64,000 nucleotides of DNA from Uranotaenia lowii (taxonomy: Eukaryota > Arthropoda > Insecta > Diptera > Culicidae). Position 1 is the stretch's first letter; every line of letters starts with the position of its first letter. Shown in pieces: positions 55,790 through 64,000 of this stretch. The position numbers were made by a program, and so were the translations under genes. Where the stretch lies: positions 278,958,413 through 279,022,412 of the forward strand of contig NC_073692.1 in assembly GCF_029784155.1 (NCBI RefSeq). Direction: 5' to 3'. The notes under the pieces were generated by a model that did not search any database, had not been told where the DNA came from, and saw only the letters and a program-made list of their open reading frames with translations.

Positions 55790-56915
55790 ATGCTTTACAA
55801 TTTTTAATTAGGAATATTTCAAAACATTTTCAAGTTGATTTCAAATGAGAATAAATCTTGATTTTCACCGAAATCATAGTTAAAACATAGAGATTTTTTA
55901 GATGTATTAACTTTGAAATCTCTGATTGATCGTGGTTGTCAAAAATGATGAAAATTTGGATGGGGCAAATCAGGGATATTTACATGTTCGAAATATACTT
56001 TTTCCTCAAGGCTCTTCGTTTTTCTTCTAAAGTTCTTTTTATTTTCATAATTACCTATCTATTTTCTTTTCCTTCAAAAAGCGAACTAAATATAAGCAAA
56101 TAATTGAAATGAAACAAAACGAGTTAAGCTCCTTAAAGCCATTTCAAATTATGAACAAACAAAAAAAGAAGGGATATGAACTAAACAAAAAATTTGCATT
56201 GTATGAAGTTTAAAACAATGTTCTGATTGTGGATGTCATGTTAAACATTCATTCCACTCAGATGATTTTTATTATTATTATTTTTATTATTATTTCCTTT
56301 AATGTTTACAAAATTCTTGAAGTACACAATCATGAACTGATAAAGCCGAATTGATTAGAATTACATATTACGAAAACACTCCGGTAGCTGACCATTCGAT
56401 CGCTGCAAGCTTTGTATGGAAATTTCCAATTCTTAAATTTTTTACACCTCCCATAACTTTTTTTAAATTGTTTTTGCTACCAGAAATAGCAATCAAATTG
56501 TTGGAAATTACAGAAAAATCTGTTATTTCACAGAATTTCGAGACAATTTTCATCACAGAATCTGTGTAACAGAACTCAGAATTTTTTATGACACGGAAAT
56601 AGAAAAATACCTTACTTTTGATGAAATATTTTAGTTTTGCATTGAGATGGAAGAGCTCATATAAGGATTTCGTGGAAATTGGATCGAAATAATAAAAAAA
56701 CGCAAAGTAAAAAAAAATCGATAAACAAGATAATGGTTCTAACTGTTAAAAGGTTGGACATTTCGGACCCAAAGTAGGACGGTAGGACAAGGGCTGAAAA
56801 GTAAGACATGTCCTACCAAAGTAGGACGTCTGGTCAGCCTAGGTACAGTGTTTTTCACAAAGCGTATGATTAGAATATATTGATTCACATCCAGTATAGT
56901 TCCATGAAAGATTAA
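55790..56915. other. AT-rich DNA with one MITE-like fragment
   Basis: Mostly featureless. At 56755-56845 the motif TAGGACATGTCCTACC and the ending GTCTGGTCAGCCTAGG resemble the right end of the element at 11230-12096; no matching left end was found. ATT trinucleotide runs lie at 56268-56294. Confidence 0.45.
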
Positions 56916-56918
56916 GTA

Positions 56919-57784
56919 AAGGGTGTCTCACATCAAATTGCATCACTTTGCCAACGCTGTAGGAAACCACTCATTGGGTAAGTTTGCTTGAAAATTTGCA
57001 CAAAAAAAATGCTGAAACTTTGTAGTTTACAAGGATTTTTTCAATTTGTTTGGTATTTTTAAAATTGAAAGAAAAACAGAGCCAATCAAAGAGCAATGAT
57101 GCAAATTTATTTTGCGCAAATCTTCAGAGAGATACTCAATTCTTTAAACTGTCGTGCTGCAACTGTGAGTTTTGTGATTAAACGTTACTGCACAGCTCTG
57201 AAAATCAACAGAAAAAGATTATGAGTCAGAATGATTTTTTTTATAAGTATTCAGAACCTACAAGAGAGTGTGTACAGTTCAAGGCAAAATGTCTATACTT
57301 CGGTCAAGGAACAACAGAGCGGCTTTATGCATTTTTGATGATATTTCATTAGATTATAGATAAAATTAGACATGCATATAAATTTTAAAACATTTATTAC
57401 GTATAGGTAACTAGCATTGGAAAGCAATTTTGACAAACTTCTGGATCAAAAACACAATTCGCAAAAAATTGGTTCACAGTTTTGGCTTCATCTGCAAAAC
57501 TACGTGACCGATTTTCATCACAAATACCATTTTGGAATCGTCTTAATAGCTTCTTCATTGTTATTATGTTTGAATGCATCGTAAAATTTCAGATAAATTA
57601 GTATAGTATAGTTGAGCCTAATGTATGATTTTACGAATATGGTATTGAACTTGAATCCAGTAAAAATACCAAAAGATCACAAATGGTTTATAGTTCATTG
57701 TCCGAAAGTTTAGACAGAAACGGTCCACTAGGTAGTTTTTAACAGTGTTTATACTGTGATGCAATTTGATGTCGGACACCCTTT
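56919..57784. mobile_element. 866-bp MITE with AAGGGTGTC termini
   Basis: The left end AAAGGGTGTCTCACATCAAA with TTGCATCAC, and the complement of the right end AAAGGGTGTCCGACATCAAA with TTGCATCAC, match with about two differences over 29 bases. TA precedes the left end; the right flank does not keep it clearly. The AAGGGTG start resembles the DD37E element at 24002, so a Tc1/mariner source is possible. The interior is non-coding. Confidence 0.75.
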
Positions 57785-58189
57785 TTGCCTAATTTCGTTG
57801 TATTGTGTCATAGATTTCTACATTTCATATGAGCACTAGCTGACCCGGTTTTCTTTGCTAAACCTTTTAAAAACAAATATTTTCAGAAATTTTTTAAATT
57901 TTTATTGCTTTGTTGACATCATTTTCAATCAAAAAAAAACATTATTCATAAGCAATTGCTACAAAATGAGAGCTGCAGCTGGAGTTTCGAATTGCAACAC
58001 AAGGATGACTTAAACTAATTTTCTAAATTTTGGTCTATAAATTTGTGTTAAAGATCTGATAATTTTAATCTGCTTCTTTAAGCTTCGCCCTGAAAAAAGA
58101 GGGTCTCAAATTAATAGAACGCAAACAATCTAGCTAAAAAAATGGTTGTATTTTCTTGAAATTTTTGGATTTATGCTAAAAAACTTATA

Positions 58190-59540
58190 AGAGAGTCCCC
58201 TGTCCTTCCCTTCACCCCCTGGTGAATGGAGCTCGTGGTCTTGAATATTCATACCCATTTTTTCGTGCCCGAAAATCTTCTTATATCAAATATAATTCCA
58301 TTGGTTGATAAGTTTTTGAGCTTTACAATAAAATTTATAAGGCTCTCCTCCTATGTACCTACTCACTGAAAGGAGGACGGTGAGTCAGATAATCATAGAA
58401 TCGTACCAGAATCATTTTCCATGTTTAGTTTTGTCCATTTCTCGGATTTTGTAAAAAAAGTTGAATGTAAGCTTTCCTCTCCCTTCCTATATTCCCAATT
58501 CTATCCTCCGACTGCAAGAAATGAATTTTTTCACATAGAAAAAATTCTCGTATTGAAATACCATCCATGCCAAATTTGGTTTTGTTTGCGTAGTAAATTC
58601 TTGAGTTATGCATAAACTTGAAAGGAAGTACCATCCCCCTTCCGTTCTCCCCATTGAATGAAGGGGTGAGAACTTAATATTCATAAAAGTATTTTTCGTA
58701 CTCAAATACTTTTTGATACCAAATTTGGTTTCATTTGCTTGATTAATTCTCGAGTTATGCGAATAATTCGTATGGAAGCCCCCCTTTCTCCTTTTATATC
58801 TTTCCGCTGAAAAAATATGGGGCTTAAATTTATATCAGAAACATTCCTCGTATTAAAATACTCTCACATGTCAAATATGGTACCATTTTCTCGATCAGCT
58901 CTCTAATTATACTGAAAATTGTAAGGGAGACCTTACCTTCCCTTTTCATCCATCTCTTTGAAGGAGTGAGGGATACTAAATATTCATAGAAGCATTTTTC
59001 GTACACAAATTTCGTTCCATGCCAAATTTGGTTCCATTTGCTGTTGTAGTTCTCGAGTTATGCAGTAAAAATTGTATGAAACTCTATGAAGGGGTCTCAA
59101 ACAATCATTAGAACATGTCACGTTCCCAAATACCCGCCTATGCCAAATTTTGTGCCATTTAATTAGTTATTGAGTGATGTAAAAAATTATAAAAGAGACC
59201 CCCTCCCCCTTTATGAATTCCTACTGGAAAGACGGAGGGGTCTCAAATAATCATTGACATATTTTTCGTATCCAAATACCTTCACATGTCAAATTTGGTT
59301 CCAATATCTTGATTAGTTTTAGAGTTATTTGAAAAATTGTAAGTTACCCCCCTCCCTCCTCCATTCTATCACCTCACTAAGAGAAGGGAGGGGTACTTAA
59401 TATTCATTGAAATATTCCTCGTTCCCAAATACCACCCCATGCCAAATTTGATACCATTTGCTTGATTGGTTCTCGAGTTATGCAAAAAATTGTCTTTTGT
59501 TTGAGAGGCCCCTCCCCCCCCCTTCATGAGAGAGGGAGGG
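58190..59540 (+). repeat. CT-rich tandem array, about 147-bp units
   Basis: CTCGAGTTATG-like blocks fall near 58602, 58749, 58905, 59051, 59171, 59328 and 59472, giving spacings of about 147, 156, 146, 120, 157 and 144. Units share CCATGCCAAATTTGGTTCC, TTTGCTTGATTA, a C/T-rich stretch and AGGAGGG-like purine blocks. Similarity between units is moderate. Minus-strand and plus-strand frames inside are incidental. Confidence 0.8.
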
Positions 59541-59636
59541 GTCTCAAACCATAATAAGAACCTTTCCCGACCTTCGATACCCCCACCTGTCAACTTTCTC
59601 GGAAATCGGTTCAGTAGTTTCCGTGTCTATAGGGAA

Positions 59637-59671
59637 CAGACAGACAGACAGACAGACCGACAGACAGACAG
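59637..59671 (+). repeat. ACAG tetranucleotide microsatellite
   Basis: Eight to nine ACAG units with one ACCG variant, part of the 3' tail of the CTAGCTGACCCGG element. Confidence 0.9.
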
Positions 59672-59861
59672 AAATCCATTTTTATATATATATAGATACA
59701 TAATCCTCAATTCCTAGGTTTAAAAATACCAATGCGCCGTTTGATGTGATTTTTTTTTCTATTAATAAAATTGTGCATAGCTCCAAAAATTTACTAAAAT
59801 TTCAAGCGTTTCCAACAGTGGAAAGTTTATAAGACTTATTTTTAACCACCTGGAAGATCGT

Positions 59862-61032
59862 GGGTGGTCAAACTATGCTACGGGACCAACTTTTTGTGGT
59901 CCCCGAAGCTCTTTTTGGAAAAATCATGTATTAAGACATGAACCTTTTTCTTGGTCTGCATATTTCATTTGAATGAATATATCTGAATCTGCATTAACTA
60001 AATTCAAAACAAAGATCTGGAAATCTCTATGATGTGATAGAAGCCAAAGGGGTAAAAGTGAATAAAACTAATTTCTAGAAAACACGCTTTTTAATTGTCG
60101 TGTTTTACAATTTTCCATACATTTTTCGAACATTTGCTATTTTCTTTCGAACGCAAAAGTATGCAAATATAATTTAAAAAATATAAAAAACTTACCAAAT
60201 ATAACTTGAAACATGAAGAATCAATTGGCATTATTTTCTATTTTCAGCCAAATTTTTACTTTAAAAATGTGCAATGATAATAATAGAATCAAATTTATAT
60301 TCATCCTGTTTATAGAAGGCTTTCCCAAGACACTTGTCAAATCGAGATGTTGGAAAATTTGAAAAAATTTGGATTGAGTTGAAGTTAAGGTCCGTACTTT
60401 GAAAAATATTTATTAATATTTATGATATAACAAGAATTCTTTGAAACAATGATTCTTTTAAATGTCGAAAGATTATGAACGTTAAATACCAGTAAAATTC
60501 CAAGCATTTGATCTCTAAATTGTTGACCAAAAATCCGGGAAATATCCGGGCATATTTGGTCAATACTCAGAAACCACTCGACACAATTAAAAAAAAAATC
60601 TGAAAAAAAATTTCAACAAAACTTATCAGTAGATTTTTTAATCTTCCTCACATTTTTTCAAGATTACTTTAAAAAATTGGCTTAAATCTCATTTTGGACG
60701 CAAAAACAAAAAAAAAACAATACAATTTGTTTTTTGTGTTCGATTTGGAAAAAAAATGAATAAATCCGGGCAAACCACCGGACATTTTTGAATGAAATCC
60801 GGGCAACCCGACTGGTTCGGAATTTTTTCCAATTTTGTTTTATATACCCGGGCAATTTGGCAAGCTAAATCTACTCTCGATGTGATCCAAACAAATGTTT
60901 TTAATAGCGTTTTTTTTTAAAATATGATATTGTTTGTTTCTTTTGAACATTCTAGAACAATTTGTTTTTTGCCCGTCAGCCAATTTCATTTCAGTAATTT
61001 TGCCCGCCCATTGAAAATGTTGACCACCCATG
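59862..61032. repeat. Possible TIR element, GTGGGTGGTCAA ends
   Basis: GATCGTGGGTGGTCAAAC at 59862 and the complement of GTTGACCACCCATGCTTG (about 61018-61035) share a short inverted repeat. If real, the element encloses copy 4 of the CCGGGCAA family. The arms match for only about a dozen bases, so this could be coincidence. Confidence 0.35.
60490..60865 (+). repeat. CCGGGCAA dispersed repeat, copy 4
   Basis: AAAAATCCGGGAAATATCCG, then a poly-A-rich middle, AAATCCGGGCAACCCGACTG and a closing ACCCGGGCAATTTGGCAAG match the order in copies 2 and 3. The opening segment is lost or diverged. Confidence 0.6.
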
Positions 61033-61034
61033 CT

Positions 61035-63140
61035 TGCTTCAAAAAAAAACCCTGAACAGAGCATTTTTATGCTGTTTTGCTACTGAACTCGAATCATTTA
61101 GTTCCGTTTTCAATCAAAAACATTCTTAAACATAAATATTACAAAAATATGTACTTGAACAACAATTATCAAGTATCTAAGCAGCGTCCGTTTTAGCCGC
61201 CCTAAGCGTTCGTTTTACCCCACCACGCGAAAAATGTAAGAATTTCTTTATTGCTTTGCATTGACTATGCCTAACCATCTCTAAGCCTAGCAATTAACAA
61301 CGATGAAATGCCAAAATGGAAGTATTTGAACAATTTCTCTCAGTTATTTTCCTATACCAACAAATCTACAACAATACAAATGAGGTTCAAGTAATGTAGA
61401 CGATTGAAAAACTAAAAAATGAAATCACAAGAATGTAAGCGAGTGTATAAAAAATGCTAAAGCTTTATAGGACTACGAGCGATAACCTTAACCATGTAAC
61501 TGTGCATAAAACCGAAAAAAATGTTATGAATTCATTCAAGCCTCCCGAAATAATACAATCATTATTCAGTTACTACGAATTCTCATAAAACAAATTTAAC
61601 CTACATTCCTACTGAATTTCATCCCTAATCACCATCACGGTACGATTTGTTTAGGTGATAAATCTCATCTGCCCTTGCCTCGAATGGAAAATCGCTCTAG
61701 GCGTTTGCGTGCTCCTGCGTGCCTGCGTGCGTGATTTAAATCTTAGCGCAGATTTTGCAGCACGTGAGATACCTACTCACTCGTCAGTAAAAAAAAAAAA
61801 CGACGAGTGAAAATACTCTCCACCTAAATAATTCGATAAAACCCTCGACCGCGGTGCAGAGATTGAGTAATTCGAAGCGCTTCAGATGTGGAAATGGCCA
61901 AACACCATCGATCGTGCTCGGTTCCTGATCATGGGCAATTGAGTTTACATTTGGCAGGTTAAGACACACCGTGTGGATCTATTCCTGGATCGGTACGTTG
62001 CGATCGTTGGATTTTCCCTTCCGGTATGTCGTAAATCCAAGGCAAAAATTTAGTTTCAAATTTTATGGCAAGCATCGACTCCGAAAGATTTTGCGTGAAG
62101 TCAACCTATTAACGAAGTTAGGGGAACGGTATAATTAAACTTCTACCGAATGAAATGAACCTAATTCCACTTTTATGATATTCCATCAAAAACTACTTTG
62201 TTCAGAAATTATGAAAATATACGCAGGAAACGTTTAACGCAAAAGTTATTCTCCCCTCGAAATATAAACAATCTCTTTCATCGGACACGTTTTGGGTTTT
62301 AAATCATCAAAGAGTAAGAGCTATAAGTCAACCCCAAAAGTCGTGAGAAACGGGGCAGCCGCAAAGAATGCTTCACCCAGTTCAGTTCAACTTTTTTCCT
62401 GCTTTGTTTTATATTCTTCGCTTAATATTTAGTTAGTCGGACGATTCGGAACCCAACAACCACCGGTGGGGCACAATTTATCGCCAAAGACTGCCCAAGT
62501 GAAGCGGAGGCAAACAGTAATGAGTCTCCGAGACCGGTTTGATAAGAAATGGTAAGAACCGCATTTTGAGATATGCATCAGAGAAGACATTTGCCATGGC
62601 AACCTCCAGAGAGCTTCAGGTCCTCCAAGCGGCACCATTATCATCGTCAGCATCGTGGCCTTTCCACCGACGATGGTAAAGAGCACGACTTTTAAAACAT
62701 CGCCACTTACCGAATAAAAACCTGAAGAGAGCTCTTGGCGCTGGCTGCTGCAGCTGACTGAGATGTCTCTGAGGGGCGCGGGTGGGCTTGGTTTTCTAAA
62801 TGAGCTTAGTTGCAGCACAACAATTCTGGAACGGTTGCAAAATCGCAAAACAAGCATTGAAGAAATAGGAACACGACTTTTCAGAGCAATGGGCGCTGGT
62901 TCGGAATGTAAGAAATCAAATCATTTCTTGCTAAAGTTTATGCTGTTTTGATTTTTTAATGTTTTAAATTCAAAGATGATGTGACCTTTTGACCGTTGAT
63001 GTTCCTACTATGTTCCATGATAGATGGCGCCACAGTGAACAGTAGCCATTTCAAATTACAATTTAGTTTAGAGTAAAACGACAAGCTTTGTCATTAGCTG
63101 TTTTACATTAGATACATTTAAAAAATCTAAAAGCATGCTG
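61035..63140. other. Mostly unique DNA, possible non-coding exon
   Basis: 61650-62900 is GC-richer and repeat-free. On the plus strand GAAATG|GTAAGA at about 62548-62556 resembles a splice donor after a GC-richer block (62340-62551). The 142-codon minus frame at 62429-62857 has no domain and falls within this block. No coding gene is supported. Confidence 0.4.
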
Positions 63141-63149
63141 TACGGGTGC

Positions 63150-63822
63150 TGATAATTATACACCCACTAATCAGATTTTACTCCAATAATGAACTTCCTT
63201 GAAGATGGATTTATCGCTAAAAGATTCTATGTCGGACCAGCATTAACAAGTTTTCTAATAACTAGCATTTTCCTCCCAGCGCAACCGCATTGTATATGTT
63301 TGGAAGAAACCAACCAAAACTTATCCGATATCCTATCACATGACAAAGCAGGATGGGCACAATCAGGCAGCAAGGATATTGTCAAATGATATGCCGAGCG
63401 CTGTATGTGTGTATGTAAAAGAAAAGGAGGATGGAAAATATAACACTGGCTAAGCAATACAGAGCGTTTGGCAGAAAGCCTATGACAACGAACTTTCGTT
63501 TGCTAACCGACTCAGATAGTGCACTGGGTAAGATATCGGACTGGCAAGCTGAGCTGAGATGTTGCAGTGAGTTCGATCCTCACTATATTATATTTTTGGG
63601 GTAAATTATCCAATTGAATAAAAATCCCATAAAATGTTTCTCTTGTTTCGCCTGAATACATAGTGGTCATGCAGCATTTTGCTTGGGAGCTCGAGTTTTC
63701 GTGCCAGTAGTGCTTTTCCAATCATATCATCTTTGGTACAGTATACTTTTCAGCGCATTTTCGGCACAGAGATTTGCTATATAGGCATTGGATTTTTGCA
63801 ACCTCTTCTATGGGTGTACCCA
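63150..63822 (+). repeat. Composite repeat A, fullest copy
   Basis: The first part (63150-63440) matches 8715-8995. The middle has a tRNA-like block: TAGTGCACTGG (63517-63527) as A box and GTTCGATCC (63571-63579) as B box, with ATCGGACTGGCAAGCTGAG between. The last part matches the minus copy at 32560-33060 and the fragment at 12838-12970, ending GCAACCTCTTCTATGGGTG. The tRNA-like head makes a SINE or SINE-containing composite likely. The cloverleaf is too degenerate to call a tRNA gene. Confidence 0.7.
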
Positions 63823-63824
63823 AC

Positions 63825-64000
63825 AAACATGAAATCGTATCACAAATGATAACTCAATTCATTAACAATGGTGTTGCGAATCGCAGTTCCAACTGCATAG
63901 TGAAAAGATCGTATAAAATGTCGCCTGAAGTCAGGTTAAATCGAATATAATAGAAAGTCCGCCATGTTTGTACATTTTTAAATGATTTTGCTCGCGCGCG
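63825..64000. other. Window edge, nothing recognised
   Basis: Short AT-rich end with a CG-alternating tip (CTCGCGCGCG) at the last bases. No feature is seen. Confidence 0.5.

Larger units (their letters stand above)
57836..59697 (+). mobile_element. CTAGCTGACCCGG element with internal tandem array
   Basis: It begins CTAGCTGACCCGGTTTTC and ends with a short tetramer run of ACAG units (59637-59671) and TATATATATATAGAT. Just before the tail is GAAATCGGTTCAGTAGTT, a phrase common at the 3' ends of such insect repeats. The interior, 58190-59540, consists of about nine CT-rich units. No transposase or reverse transcriptase is encoded, so it is non-autonomous; it may use the machinery of an RTE-type element or another class. 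Known to me only as a widespread insect repeat type. Confidence 0.6.

Noticed and set aside
58190..59540. CRISPR-like spaced repeats
   Set aside because: Units are about 147 bases and diverged along their whole length, with no short identical repeats or unique spacers; the DNA is eukaryotic.
62429..62857. 142-codon minus-strand frame
   Set aside because: No recognisable domain; it sits in a GC-richer block and may be chance.
63515..63585. Possible tRNA gene
   Set aside because: A- and B-box matches are present but acceptor and anticodon stems do not form, and the block recurs in degenerate copies, so it is a SINE head.

Overview
This window looks like insect, most probably mosquito (culicine), nuclear DNA. 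It is AT-rich, has no bacterial-style gene packing, and its only convincing protein-coding sequences belong to transposable elements. The mosquito guess rests on two families recognised by eye: a Juan-like Jockey-clade non-LTR retrotransposon, and Tc1/mariner transposases whose last catalytic Asp and Glu are separated by exactly 37 residues (DD37E). No host protein-coding exon, rRNA gene, ordinary tRNA gene or CRISPR array can be supported, so the window is best read as intergenic or long-intron DNA. The only hints of host genes are non-coding: a GC-richer, repeat-free block at about 36.0-37.34 kb that could be a 5' UTR exon with a splice donor, and a weaker candidate near 62.5 kb.

Layout. 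0-15 kb: unique AT-rich DNA with at least six inverted-repeat DNA elements, including a 1000-bp Tc1-like foldback (2233-3232, TA duplication) and a MITE at 12147-12807 (TA duplication), then a perfect 63-bp hairpin at 14.8 kb. 15-20.3 kb: a broken DD37E transposon joined to a tRNA-derived SINE, a CT-rich tandem array, and a 0.7-kb minisatellite of 7-bp units flanked on both sides by another tandem repeat. 20.4-26.2 kb: a hAT-like terminus, small inverted repeats, and two oppositely oriented copies of a CACTCAG-ended element, the second split by a 1318-bp DD37E transposon with a clean TA duplication. 27.7-31.2 kb: the 5'-truncated Juan-like element on the minus strand, itself interrupted by a 0.3-kb palindromic insertion. 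31.4-34.2 kb: nested repeats. 34.2-38.5 kb: mostly unique DNA. 38.5-41.4 kb: a second non-LTR retrotransposon with a long open EN-RT frame. 44.7-46.0 kb: the best preserved DD37E transposon. 46.5-61 kb: MITEs, a four-copy CCGGGCAA family, a third DD37E relic, and a 1.9-kb element whose interior is a roughly 147-bp tandem array. 61-64 kb: mostly unique DNA and the fullest copy of a composite tRNA-headed repeat.

How the parts relate. Nothing here forms an operon or pathway. The elements record successive transposition: autonomous Tc1/mariner and non-LTR elements, now all visibly damaged, alongside non-autonomous TIR, foldback and SINE passengers that would have depended on such enzymes. Nesting orders several events: CACTCAG element before Tc1; Juan-like element before palindromic insert. 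The least explained signals are a hairpin-bearing family sharing a GGTGAAAAGT head at three loci, one copy apparently with a 19-bp target duplication, and the 7-bp minisatellite. All boundaries were read by eye without database searches.
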